Shown: positions 42,166 to 50,816, numbered from the stretch's first letter. The stretch: DNA of 55,264 nucleotides from CAYXEN01 sp964464035 (GCA_964464035.1 CAYXEN010000013.1:1-55264), one strand, 5' to 3'. Notes: generated by a model not told the origin, from the sequence alone. Program-made: numbers and translations.

Positions 42166-43417
42166 TCTCGACCGCCTGCGCGACGGCAGCAAGGTGGTGA
42201 TAGTCGGCGGCGGCCCCGGGGGGGCAGGTTGCGCTCTCACGTTGCTGGCGATGTCCAAGAAGCTGGGTATCGACATCGACGTGACGATCCTGGAACCGAA
42301 GCATTTCGGTTTTCACTACAACCAGTGCATGGGAGTGCTTTCTCCTCCCATCCTGGAGCTGCTTAGAGACGAGTACGGAATCGTTTACCCGGAAGAACTG
42401 ATACAGAGGTGCATTCACGGCTACGTGCTGATATCGGACAACGAAGAGATAGACCTTCCCGGCGAGATCGCCGGCGAAGTATCACACGCCGTGAGAAGAG
42501 TGCAGTTCGATGATATCATCCTTCATCACGTCGCCCGGCAGGGCGCGAAGATAATGAAGGCCAGGGCGACGGACATCGAGTTCCACCGCGAGGATGCGAT
42601 AGTCTACTCGGAGAGCGGAGCCTTCTCGGCCGACGTGATCGTGGGGGCCTTCGGCCTGGACAGGGTCATGGTGGAAGCATTCGAGAAACGGTCCGGATAT
42701 CGCGGCCCCGACTACCTCGAAACGATAGTCACCAAGATTCATCCCGATAAACGTTTCGTGGACGCCTTCGAGGACAAGATCTATACTTTTCTCGTTTCCA
42801 TCCCCGAGATCGAGTTCGGTGCGATCGTCCCCAAGGGCAACCATCTGACCGTCTTGATAGCCGGCAAGAAGGTCAACATAAAGGTTCTCAAGAAATTCCT
42901 GTCCCTCGAGCGGGTGAGGGAACTTCTTCCCTTCGAGTACAGCATCTATGATGCGTTCAAGGGTTCTTTCCCCATAACGACGGCGAAGAATTATTACGGC
43001 GACAGGTACGTCATCGTGGGAGATGCGGCCGGGTTGGTGAGGCCGTTCAAGGGCAAGGGGATCAACTCGGCCTTCATTACGGGCAAGCTCGCCGCGGAAA
43101 CCATGCTGGAGGACGGCGTCTCGTCGGCTGCGTTCAGGAAGTTCGGTGAAAAGTGTCGCTTCATATCGGGGGACCTCTGGTACGGCCGCTTCGTCAGGGC
43201 CCTGGTGAACCTGGTCTCCAACCGCCTGTCGATGGATCCCCTCATAAGAAAGGCCAAGGGCCGCCCCACTCTCAAGAAAGCCCTGTTCGACGCGGTATCG
43301 GGCAGGGAGAACTACAAGGGGATTCTCACCCGCGACATGCGACCCGGCGACTACCTCGACCTCTTCGTCACATACGCCGGCGTAGCCGCGCGCAGGTTCT
43401 TCAGTTTCAGGAGCTGA
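42155..43417 (+). CDS. Geranylgeranyl reductase-like FAD-dependent oxidoreductase 2
   Basis: A 420-residue paralogue of the preceding gene: VVIVGGGPGGAGCALTLL at the N-terminus, QCMGVL as Cys motif, and the canonical second FAD site YVIVGDAAGLVRPFKGKGINSAFITGKLAAE. Family members reduce double bonds of isoprenoid lipids or quinone side chains. Both proteins share FG(L/A)IVPK and a following beta strand in place of the usual YxWxFP substrate motif, so they may form their own subfamily. Overlapping genes suggest joint or sequential action. Confidence 0.87.
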   Translation: MPSDLDRLRDGSKVVIVGGGPGGAGCALTLLAMSKKLGIDIDVTILEPKHFGFHYNQCMGVLSPPILELLRDEYGIVYPEELIQRCIHGYVLISDNEEIDLPGEIAGEVSHAVRRVQFDDIILHHVARQGAKIMKARATDIEFHREDAIVYSESGAFSADVIVGAFGLDRVMVEAFEKRSGYRGPDYLETIVTKIHPDKRFVDAFEDKIYTFLVSIPEIEFGAIVPKGNHLTVLIAGKKVNIKVLKKFLSLERVRELLPFEYSIYDAFKGSFPITTAKNYYGDRYVIVGDAAGLVRPFKGKGINSAFITGKLAAETMLEDGVSSAAFRKFGEKCRFISGDLWYGRFVRALVNLVSNRLSMDPLIRKAKGRPTLKKALFDAVSGRENYKGILTRDMRPGDYLDLFVTYAGVAARRFFSFRS

Positions 43418-43422
43418 ATGTC

Positions 43423-44265
43423 ATGAAGGCGACAGGCGGAAGCAAGACGGAAGCCATGATCGCAATCATAACCGACTTCGGGTACCGTGATTTCTACGCC
43501 GGGATCCTGAAGGCAGTGATCGCCCGCGCGGCCCCATCGGTGCGCATCGTGGACGTGACCCACGGGATCGTGAACCATGCCATCCTGGAGGCCGGTTTCG
43601 TGCTCGAAAGGGTATTCAAGTACTTTCCCGAAGGGACCGTTTTTCTCGCGGTGGTCGATCCCGGCGTGGGGGGATCACGGCGGAACCTTGTCTTCGAGGC
43701 GGGCGGAAGGTTCGTCGTGGCTCCCGACAACGGATTGATAAGCGACCTGGCGGCCCGGGTCGAGATCGAGAGATGCGGCGAGATACTGGAACGCGAGATT
43801 GCACCTTACAGGAGACATGAACCCAGCGGCGGCACATTCCTGGGGCGTGACATATTCGCGCCGGCGGCGGCCGCCGTGGCGCTCGAGGGCGAGAGTGCCT
43901 GCATAACCGAGAAGGTGGACGAATACGTCACTCTTCCCCTTCCCGCGTGCGATGTCACCGAGGGTTCGATCAGGGGGGCGGGCAGGTACATAGATCATTT
44001 CGGCAACATCATCACGAACATCGGACTGGACTCCCTCGAGAAGGCGTTCCCCGGGGTTCCCTTGGACAGGCTGAGCGTTTATATTGAGGGAAGGAAGATA
44101 GAGGGAGTGGGGAGGCATTATGCGGGAGTGGACGCAGGGGAATTGTTGGCCTTGATCGACAGTTGGGATAGAGTCGAAGTGTCGATATGCGAGGGAAGGG
44201 CGGCGGAGGTGTTGGGATGCGTGGAAGCCGCCGACGTCTCGGTGGAACTCAAAGCTGACCCATGA
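43423..44265 (+). CDS. SAM hydrolase / hydroxide adenosyltransferase (DUF62)
   Basis: A 280-residue enzyme of the DUF62 family that splits S-adenosylmethionine to adenosine and methionine using hydroxide. IITDFGYRDFYAGILKAVI, VDPGVGGSRRNL, VAPDNGLI and HFGNIITNI are the family landmarks, including the conserved Asp of the ITDFG motif. CAGGAG precedes ATG 43423, six bases after the second flavoprotein gene. Its cellular reason is unknown. Confidence 0.92.
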   Translation: MKATGGSKTEAMIAIITDFGYRDFYAGILKAVIARAAPSVRIVDVTHGIVNHAILEAGFVLERVFKYFPEGTVFLAVVDPGVGGSRRNLVFEAGGRFVVAPDNGLISDLAARVEIERCGEILEREIAPYRRHEPSGGTFLGRDIFAPAAAAVALEGESACITEKVDEYVTLPLPACDVTEGSIRGAGRYIDHFGNIITNIGLDSLEKAFPGVPLDRLSVYIEGRKIEGVGRHYAGVDAGELLALIDSWDRVEVSICEGRAAEVLGCVEAADVSVELKADP

Positions 44266-44284
44266 ACGGCGGAAAGGTTGGGCC

Positions 44285-45745
44285 ATGGCCGAGGAAAACA
44301 TCGGAGGATTGATCAAGAAAACCGATTACCTCTGGGAAATCCCCAGGAGCGGCGGAATGCGCGTGCCGGGAAGGATCTTCGCCAGCAGCGCGATGATTCC
44401 CGTGATAAGAAACGATGCCTCCTTCAAGCAGGTCGTGAACGTAGCCCATCTCCCCGGGATAGTGGGCTATTCATGGGCGATGCCCGACGTGCATTCCGGT
44501 TACGGTTTTCCCATAGGCGGGGTGGCCGCCACGGCTTTCGATCTGGGCGGCGTCGTGTCACCGGGAGGTGTGGGCTACGACATCAATTGCGGTTGTCGAA
44601 TGTTCACGTGCAACCTCAAGTCCCGCGACGTCGGACGGCGCATAGACAAGATCTTGAAGAAGCTTTTCCAGAAAGTCCCCTGCGGCGCCTCGCCGCATCT
44701 GTCCGGGTGGGGGGAACTCGACCGCAAGGAGATGAAGAAGGTGCTCGCGCAGGGGGCGCATTACGTCGTGGAGGGGGGAATGGGTTGCGAGGACGACGTT
44801 CATCACGCGGAGGAGGGGGGAAGGATGGATATAGCCGACCCCGACGCCGTGAGCGAAAAGGCGATCGAAAGGGGAAGGCACCAGCTCGGCTCCCTGGGAT
44901 CGGGCAACCATTTTCTCGAAGTGGATTACGTGAGCGACGTGTACGCACCCGAGATCGCAAGGGTTTTCGGGCTCGAGGAGGGAAGCGTGACATTCATGAT
45001 CCACACCGGTTCGCGGGGTCTGGGGCACCAGGTGTGCACTGACTACCTGAGAATGATGGCCGGCAAGGCGCATGATTTTCCCTTCGTTCTTCCCGACCGC
45101 CAGCTTGCCTCGGCGCCTCTCGATTCGAGAGTGGGAAAGGACTATCTAGGCGCCATGGCTGCGGCGGCGAACTTCGCGTGGGCGAACCGCCAGACCATCA
45201 TGGCCCTGGCTCAACAGGCGATCGCGGAGGCTTTCGGTTCATCAGTGGGTTCCCTCGGCTTCAGGCTGATATACGATGTCTCCCACAACATAGCCAAGAT
45301 CGAGGAGCACGATGTCGGAGGCAGGAGGATGAAGCTCTGCGTCCACCGCAAGGGGGCCACCAGGGCCCTGCCCCCGAACGATCCCAGGCTCCCGTCCAGG
45401 TACACGGGGATCGGCCAGCCGGTCCTCGTACCCGGGGACATGGGCACCTCTTCATACCTCTGTGTCGGGGCTCCGGACCCCTGCGACGACCCCTTCCAGA
45501 GCTCCTGTCACGGTGCCGGCCGGAGAATGAGCAGGCGGGCCGCGCTCAAGAGCGGCAGGGGCAGGTCGATAGCGGACGAGCTCAAGAGGGATGGGGTGAC
45601 TGTCATGGCCAAGGACCGTAGAACCCTGGCCGAGGAGATGCCAGAGGCCTACAAGGATGTCGCCGACGTCGTCGACGTCCTGGTCGGGGCCGGGATCCTC
45701 GTCAAAGTGGTCAGGTTGCGTCCGATCGGGGTCATAAAGGGATAG
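44285..45745 (+). CDS. rtcB: RNA-splicing ligase RtcB
   Basis: A 486-residue GTP/Mn-dependent ligase joining 2',3'-cyclic phosphate or 3'-phosphate RNA ends to 5'-OH ends. The metal-site signatures MPDVHSGYGFPIGGVAA, GVGYDINCGCR and GSLGSGNHFLEV are intact, as is HTGSRGLGHQ. The guanylated His lies in the C-terminal SSCHGAGRRMSR. There is no RtcA or RtcR next to it. It follows DUF62 by 19 bp. Confidence 0.97.
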   Translation: MAEENIGGLIKKTDYLWEIPRSGGMRVPGRIFASSAMIPVIRNDASFKQVVNVAHLPGIVGYSWAMPDVHSGYGFPIGGVAATAFDLGGVVSPGGVGYDINCGCRMFTCNLKSRDVGRRIDKILKKLFQKVPCGASPHLSGWGELDRKEMKKVLAQGAHYVVEGGMGCEDDVHHAEEGGRMDIADPDAVSEKAIERGRHQLGSLGSGNHFLEVDYVSDVYAPEIARVFGLEEGSVTFMIHTGSRGLGHQVCTDYLRMMAGKAHDFPFVLPDRQLASAPLDSRVGKDYLGAMAAAANFAWANRQTIMALAQQAIAEAFGSSVGSLGFRLIYDVSHNIAKIEEHDVGGRRMKLCVHRKGATRALPPNDPRLPSRYTGIGQPVLVPGDMGTSSYLCVGAPDPCDDPFQSSCHGAGRRMSRRAALKSGRGRSIADELKRDGVTVMAKDRRTLAEEMPEAYKDVADVVDVLVGAGILVKVVRLRPIGVIKG

Positions 45746-45768
45746 GATCGGGCCGGAGGCACTTCCCC

Positions 45769-45797
45769 TTGACCTCGGGCGGGATTAGTGCTAAAAA
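45769..45797 (+). promoter_or_regulatory. Promoter for FBP aldolase/phosphatase
   Basis: TTGACC (45769-45774), 17 bp, TAAAAA (45792-45797), just after rtcB. A start near 45804 would give a leader of about 100 nt that contains the terminator-like hairpin at 45844. Confidence 0.45.
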
Positions 45798-45843
45798 GTA
45801 GTGGTGATTCCGGCGCGCAACCGAACGTGATTGGTGCGAACTT

Positions 45844-45882
45844 GCTATGCCCCGTCCATGGCGGGCATAGCGTTTTCTTTTC
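45844..45882 (+). terminator. Intrinsic terminator or leader attenuator before FBP aldolase/phosphatase
   Basis: GCTATGCCC (45844-45852) pairs perfectly with GGGCATAGC (45863-45871) and runs into GTTTTCTTTT. It ends only 20 bases before the ATG at 45902. It either terminates the rtcB transcript or, if the promoter at 45769 is used, attenuates the downstream gene. A second weaker stem (CGC-A-ACC with GGTGCG, about 45812-45836) lies ahead of it. Confidence 0.7.
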
Positions 45883-45901
45883 ATAAATAAAGGAGTCCGA
45901 C

Positions 45902-47002
45902 ATGAAAATAACACTAAGCGTGATCAAGGCCGATATCGGCAGCATCGGCGGGCACATCATGCCCAGCAGGGAGCTGATGGAGGCGGTGGACAGGCACGTG
46001 CGCGAGAACGCCGGCGACGCCATAATCGACCATGCCGTGAGTTCCACGGGAGACGATGTGGCCATCCTGTTCACCCATCGCCGCGGCAAGCTCGATGAGA
46101 AGGTTCACAGGCTGGCATGGGACGCTTTTCTGGCCGGCACCGAAGTCGCCAAGCGCCAGGGGCTCTACGGCGCGGGCCAGGATCTTCTCAAGGATGCCTT
46201 TTCCGGAAACGTGAAGGGTATGGGGCCGGCCGTGGCCGAGATCGAGTTCGAGGAACGACCGAACGAGCCGTTCCTCCTTTTCACCGCGGACAAGACCGAT
46301 CCCGGCGCCTACAACCTCCCGGTCTACCTCGCTTTCGCCGATCCGATGCACAACGCCGGACTGATGCTGAGCCCGGCGATGAAGGACGGGTTCAAGTTCC
46401 GTATCATGGACGTCTCCTACACCGAGGGCGACAGGGTCATTGAGCTCAACGCTCCCGAGGATCTCTACGATATCGCGTCGCTGCTCAGGGACAACCAGAA
46501 ATTCGTCATCGAATCAGTCTATTCCCGCACCACCGGCGAGCCGGCCCTGGCCATCAGCACGACCCGGCTCCACAATATAGCCGGGCGCTATACCGGCAAG
46601 GACGACCCGGTCATGCTGGTGAGGACGCAGGGCGCTTTTCCCGCGACGGGCGAAGTGCTCTCCCCCTTCCGGCTGGGCCATTACGTCGCAGGCTTCATGC
46701 GTGGAAGCCATACCGGTCCCTTGATGCCCGTTCCTCAGAATTCGACCATCTCGTTCTTCGACGGACCACCGGTCGTCGCGTGCGCGGCATACTGCGTGCA
46801 GAACGGCAAACTCGCCGGGCCCGCGGACGCGTTCGATCATCCGTTCTGGGACTACATCCGGAACAAGGTGTCACGCAAGGCGATCGAGATGCGCGAGCAG
46901 GGTTTCAGCGGGTGCGCGATGCTCGGCTTCGACGAGCTCGAGTACACGGGCATAACCGAGCGCCTCGAGAAACTCGACGGCAAGTTCGAGGTGGAGAAAT
47001 AG
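45902..47002 (+). CDS. fbp: Bifunctional fructose-1,6-bisphosphate aldolase/phosphatase (archaeal type)
   Basis: A 366-residue class V enzyme that joins DHAP and GAP and dephosphorylates the product, giving one-way gluconeogenic fructose 6-phosphate. Metal ligands Asp11 and His18 (KADIGSIGGHIM), Asp51/Asp52 (TGDD), the LYGAGQDLL switch, the Schiff-base Lys233 with Tyr230 (AGRYTGKDDPVM) and MRGSHTGPLMPV are all present, so both activities are expected. AAAGGAG precedes the ATG. This type is common in Archaea and deep bacterial lineages. A class II aldolase is also encoded at 12683. Confidence 0.96.
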   Translation: MKITLSVIKADIGSIGGHIMPSRELMEAVDRHVRENAGDAIIDHAVSSTGDDVAILFTHRRGKLDEKVHRLAWDAFLAGTEVAKRQGLYGAGQDLLKDAFSGNVKGMGPAVAEIEFEERPNEPFLLFTADKTDPGAYNLPVYLAFADPMHNAGLMLSPAMKDGFKFRIMDVSYTEGDRVIELNAPEDLYDIASLLRDNQKFVIESVYSRTTGEPALAISTTRLHNIAGRYTGKDDPVMLVRTQGAFPATGEVLSPFRLGHYVAGFMRGSHTGPLMPVPQNSTISFFDGPPVVACAAYCVQNGKLAGPADAFDHPFWDYIRNKVSRKAIEMREQGFSGCAMLGFDELEYTGITERLEKLDGKFEVEK

Positions 47003-47019
47003 GGACCGCGCCCGCCGCC

Positions 47020-48630
47020 TCAATCGACGAACTGTGCCAGGAAGTATGCGGGAGTGAGCTTCTCCCCCGTGGCGATCTCTACCATCTCGTCCCACCTGTA
47101 TCTGGCCCCCGGCGAGAAGACCTTCTTCATGAGGAACTCGCCCACTTCCGGCTTCCCGTTGTAGGATAGGTTCCCATCTCCCCCGGATTCGAGGACCTTC
47201 GTCTGGATGTAGTGATTGAGCTGGGAAGCGAGGATTTCACCGAGCATGTAATTGTGGTAATAGACGGGAACGGACACGATGTGGATTTTCGTGGCCCAAT
47301 CGGGTTCGTTTCTTCCTTCCTGCGGTGTGATCATCTGGTATTCCTCGACCAGTTCCCACCAGAGTCGGTTCAGATCCCGGTCAGGGTCCCTGTAGAGTTC
47401 CCTCTCGAACCGGAACATGACCTGGCACCACCTTGCGAAGACGAGCTGGGACAGGCGGAGATTCCTGCGCGTCGACCGGCTCATTCTGTCCATCTCATCT
47501 TCGCTCATCCCGGTGAAGTCCTTTATCCACTCCGCGCTCTTGGACAGGCGTCCGAAGAGCATTGCGACCGCTTCCGTGGTGAAAGTGTGGGCGGCCTGTC
47601 TCAGAAAGAAGGGAAGGGAGGGAGAAATGTGCTTGTCGTATGCGGCGTGCCCCAGCTCGTGCAGCATCGTGCCGGTCCAGTTCTCGTCGGGGCTTATGTT
47701 CGCCAGGACCCGAACGTCTCCGCGCCGGTCGATGTCGATGCAATAGGCGTGGGGTTCCTTGCCCGGCTTCTCGTAGAGATCGCTCCGTTCGATTATATCC
47801 CTCACGACGATGCCGATCCCGGAGTAGAAGCGATCGACGAGGCTGACGATGTCCTGGTCTTCGTAATACCTGTCCAGGTCGACTTCGTATACCGACGGTG
47901 CACGCTGGAAGAATGGATCCTCGTAGTGCCAGGGACGCAGATCACGGGGGCTGATGCCGTGCCTTGCGGCGAGAAGGTCGTCCATCTCCTTTTTCATCTC
48001 CGTGAAGGGCCCGCGGGTACGGGAATCCAGGTGGTCGAAAAGCTCCACCAGCTCGCCCTCGTCCTGTTCGCCCAAAGCCAGTGACATCTTGAAATAGTCG
48101 TCGTATCCGAGGGCTCTCGCCGCCAGGTTGCGCATCCTGACCAGGGATATCAACTCATCGACCACTTCGGCGCCGACTTCTTTGCCCGCTTCCCAGGCGT
48201 GCTTGCGGAGATCCGAATCCTTGCTCTCTTTCAGGATCCTGGAGATTTGGTTGTTCGTTACCTGCTTTCCGCCGACGCGGGGTCTATGTACGTTGAACTT
48301 GTTCTCTATCTCGGTTGCAAGTTTCGTTATCGCGCGGTTGAGCGCCGGGTCGATCTGGTTCTTGAGGTAGATGATGTGCAGAAGCTCCAGCTGGCGGGCG
48401 GCCAGGGGGTCCGACGGCGGATCCTGGTCCTTCCACTTCGCGATCCTTGCGTAATCCTCCCTGCGGGCGTAGATCTCCTTGAGCTTGATCTTCAAACGGG
48501 CGAACGCGTCGAAGTCTTCCTTTCTGCCGCTGATGGAAGCCTTCCAGTAAGCGAGGTTCATTTCCCGCATCAAGGGTTCCGTCTCCGATTGATGCCTTGC
48601 AAGAAATCTGTGGAGGTCCATGCCTGCCAT
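47020..48630 (-). CDS. Zinc metallopeptidase of M2/M3 type
   Basis: A 536-residue helical peptidase with the zinc motif HELGH (in GTMLHELGHAAYD), the third-ligand Glu region TTEAVAMLFGR and the VYYHNYMLGEILASQ stretch seen in angiotensin-converting-enzyme-like and oligopeptidase relatives. No signal peptide is visible, so it is probably cytoplasmic and trims peptides. ATG 48630 is preferred; a second ATG lies at 48621. It is convergent with the fbp gene, with 17 bases between stops. Confidence 0.88.
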   Translation of the reverse strand: MAGMDLHRFLARHQSETEPLMREMNLAYWKASISGRKEDFDAFARLKIKLKEIYARREDYARIAKWKDQDPPSDPLAARQLELLHIIYLKNQIDPALNRAITKLATEIENKFNVHRPRVGGKQVTNNQISRILKESKDSDLRKHAWEAGKEVGAEVVDELISLVRMRNLAARALGYDDYFKMSLALGEQDEGELVELFDHLDSRTRGPFTEMKKEMDDLLAARHGISPRDLRPWHYEDPFFQRAPSVYEVDLDRYYEDQDIVSLVDRFYSGIGIVVRDIIERSDLYEKPGKEPHAYCIDIDRRGDVRVLANISPDENWTGTMLHELGHAAYDKHISPSLPFFLRQAAHTFTTEAVAMLFGRLSKSAEWIKDFTGMSEDEMDRMSRSTRRNLRLSQLVFARWCQVMFRFERELYRDPDRDLNRLWWELVEEYQMITPQEGRNEPDWATKIHIVSVPVYYHNYMLGEILASQLNHYIQTKVLESGGDGNLSYNGKPEVGEFLMKKVFSPGARYRWDEMVEIATGEKLTPAYFLAQFVD

Positions 48631-48746
48631 TCGATCACCACGCCCGGTGGGCAAGTCGGTCATGACTATCGGGACGAGTACAGGGAAATCCCGGGGAGAT
48701 CAGAATACGACAGCCGCGTCCCCCGGGGTGCCGCCGGAAGAACCTC

Positions 48747-48776
48747 ATTCTAGCCGGAGGCGATGAGCGGTGGCAA
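48747..48776 (-). promoter_or_regulatory. Promoter for metallopeptidase
   Basis: On the minus strand TTGCCA (48776-48771), 18 bp, TAGAAT (48752-48747). The predicted start lies about 110 bases before the gene. Confidence 0.55.
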
Positions 48777-48869
48777 GTGTAATCTCCGTTTCCAGCCCCG
48801 AGCCCTTGACGGAAGTCAAGGCACTTTTCGTACGTACCGGTCGTGCACCTCTGCATGTTCTTTCCTTTC

Positions 48870-50498
48870 CTACTCGCTGTATATGATGCTCCAGCAGCGG
48901 ACGCCGGGGTGGAGCGATCGATGCGAGGGAGCGAAGTCGATTCCCTCCCGTACGAAGACGTTTTCGTACTTCCGTTCGTCGATCTCCACGGTCAGGACCC
49001 TACGGTAACCCGAGCCGGGAAGCCTCCGGCCTATCTCCGCCCAAAGGGGATGTTCCTCGCCGCCTCCGGGCTTGTGCTCTTCGATCGGGCGGCGGGAAGG
49101 CAGGATCACGCAATCCGGTCTTCTCGAGAATATATACGATGCAACCCGCTGGACGCTTTCCCGGCTGCTTCCCACGCCGTACTTCTTGAAGGATTCGTAG
49201 CGTATGCGGCTGATCGTCCCGTCCGTCAGTCCGAGCATGTCGATCACGTTCATCCGCGAGTAGTAAGCGATCGCACCGATCTCGTTGGCTACCACGGTCG
49301 AACCTTCCGGCAGGGCGCCCCCGAGCATGATCCCCATCGCTTTCAAGGCGTGCGAGTTCATCCAGTCGTGCCTGCATTCTCTTGCGTCGGCCCTGATCAT
49401 TTGCGCGGCGTTGAGGACGAGGATGATGGAGAGCGCCGCCGTCGCCGCCCGCCCTGCGATTCTCGCCGCATCCGGTCGCTTGCGATCGAGGAGGGTGTCG
49501 ACTCCCATCCAGGCGAGGGCGAGGTAGAAAGCAAGGAAGGGAAGGGCGAAGCGATCGAAGCGAAGGACGTCGGGGCCGGCGTAGACGATGAAGAAGAGCT
49601 GGAGAGCCGCAAGAATCCAGAGATATCTCCACCTGTAACTACCTTCTCCGGCGGGAGGAACGAGGCTGAAGGGGAGAAGGAGCACGAGCCCGCTCCTGGA
49701 GAAGAAACGGACCAAGTAGGCGATTCCCGCGGGGAAGGGGCGGAAGTAGCCGGGCGCGATCCCCGGTTTGGCGTAGAAAGTGTTGGGCACCGGGGCCCCG
49801 AAATGGACGGCCTTCCACGCGTAGACCGCGGCGAATACGCCCAGCGGCGAAAGAAGGAGCAGGAGGTTCCCCCGCCTGGAGTCCTTTCTTCGCAACAGGA
49901 GAAACGTATTGGAAGCGAGATACAGAGCACCCTCCGGCCTCATCAACGCGCACAAGAGGAAGGGGATCGAAGATGCCGCCGCCGTCCGGCTCTTTCCTTT
50001 CTGCACTCCGGCGATATGGAGCAGAGAACCGGAAAGGATGAGAAAGAGATAAGCGGTGCTCTCGAGCCCCGACGATGCGTAGAACACAAGAGGAAACGAT
50101 GTTCCCATGACGATGGTGAACAGAACGAAGATGGGGCCGCGCCCCCGGTCCGCAGAGGTTTCGAGCGGGCCCGCGAAAGCAAGAAGCACCGGAAAGAGGG
50201 AGAGCACCATTATCGCCGCGAGCAGCGACAGGGCGACAGCCGTCCCGACCGGGTCGAGTCCGGCCTTGGCGCCGGCTGCTATGAGCAAGGTCCAGAGGGG
50301 ATTGGAGAAGCCCTCCACCGCCTCGCCGGGATTGAACGTGAGACCGAACCCGTGCGCCAGGTTTTGAGCATAACGAAGGCTTATGTAGGCGTCGTCCGGG
50401 ATCCAGTCGATGAAGAGAGGCTGAAATGCCAGGAATACGCCGAGAGACAAAAGGAACGAAAGGAAATACGAGCGGATCGGTTTCCGGTTGACGGCCAT
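48870..50498 (-). CDS. Polytopic membrane glycosyltransferase-like protein (GT-C type)
   Basis: A 542-residue protein with an N-terminal hydrophobic helix, then DDAYISLRYAQNLAHGFGLTFNPGE with the acidic pair Asp-Asp that acts in GT-C enzymes, followed by VEGFSNPLWTLL, about ten transmembrane segments and a C-terminal soluble domain (about 380-542). Such enzymes move sugars from polyprenyl-phosphate donors onto envelope acceptors. The acceptor is unknown. A clear TATAAT lies about 62 bases upstream. Confidence 0.7.
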   Translation of the reverse strand: MAVNRKPIRSYFLSFLLSLGVFLAFQPLFIDWIPDDAYISLRYAQNLAHGFGLTFNPGEAVEGFSNPLWTLLIAAGAKAGLDPVGTAVALSLLAAIMVLSLFPVLLAFAGPLETSADRGRGPIFVLFTIVMGTSFPLVFYASSGLESTAYLFLILSGSLLHIAGVQKGKSRTAAASSIPFLLCALMRPEGALYLASNTFLLLRRKDSRRGNLLLLLSPLGVFAAVYAWKAVHFGAPVPNTFYAKPGIAPGYFRPFPAGIAYLVRFFSRSGLVLLLPFSLVPPAGEGSYRWRYLWILAALQLFFIVYAGPDVLRFDRFALPFLAFYLALAWMGVDTLLDRKRPDAARIAGRAATAALSIILVLNAAQMIRADARECRHDWMNSHALKAMGIMLGGALPEGSTVVANEIGAIAYYSRMNVIDMLGLTDGTISRIRYESFKKYGVGSSRESVQRVASYIFSRRPDCVILPSRRPIEEHKPGGGEEHPLWAEIGRRLPGSGYRRVLTVEIDERKYENVFVREGIDFAPSHRSLHPGVRCWSIIYSE

Positions 50499-50559
50499 GG
50501 GAACTTCTCTCCGGCAAAGGATTCACAAACGTTGGTTGGATGTCCGCATGAGTCGCCGG

Positions 50560-50588
50560 ATTATATACCGCCGAAGGAGAAGCGGCCA
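50560..50588 (-). promoter_or_regulatory. Putative promoter for the GT-C gene
   Basis: A perfect TATAAT on the minus strand (50565-50560) about 62 bases before the start at 50498. The -35 (TGGCCG, 50588-50583) is weak. Confidence 0.4.
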
Positions 50589-50699
50589 CAAAACTTTTGG
50601 ATCAGGATCGAATATCCGGGGGCCGGATCTGTAATAGCCTTGTCTCGCATTTCCAGGGGGTTGAAAGGGACGACCGCACGGCGCGGATCGGTGCCGACG

Positions 50700-50715
50700 A
50701 GCGAGGCGCCTCGCT
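50700..50715. promoter_or_regulatory. Perfect 16-bp palindrome upstream of sigma operon
   Basis: AGCGAGGCGCCTCGCT is fully self-complementary and lies 34 bases before the -35 box of the sigma gene promoter. It is a good candidate operator. The rest of the 318-bp spacer from 50499 to 50816 holds the two opposing promoters and nothing else recognised. Confidence 0.5.
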
Positions 50716-50748
50716 GTAGATCTCGGAGAGGCTGCGCCCGGTTTCACC

Positions 50749-50777
50749 TTGCAAGAGGTTCGTGCCCGGCTTAGAAT
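50749..50777 (+). promoter_or_regulatory. Promoter for ECF sigma operon
   Basis: TTGCAA (50749-50754), 17 bp, TAGAAT (50772-50777), a good housekeeping-type promoter 40 bases before the start. Because it is not an obvious ECF-type sequence, autoregulation is not evident. Confidence 0.6.
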
Positions 50778-50816
50778 CCAGGAGCCGGATGCGGAGTCAA
50801 ATGCGGGAGAGAAGAC

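Noticed and set aside
48804..48821. Hairpin CCTTGAC/GTCAAGG between the GT-C and metallopeptidase genes
   Set aside because: The stem is only 7 bp and no T-tract follows on the minus strand where a terminator would be needed.
48843..50774. Long plus-strand open frame opposite the GT-C gene
   Set aside because: It is rich in Arg/Glu/Gly/Pro with no recognisable domain, while the minus strand encodes a coherent membrane protein with a promoter and conserved motif.
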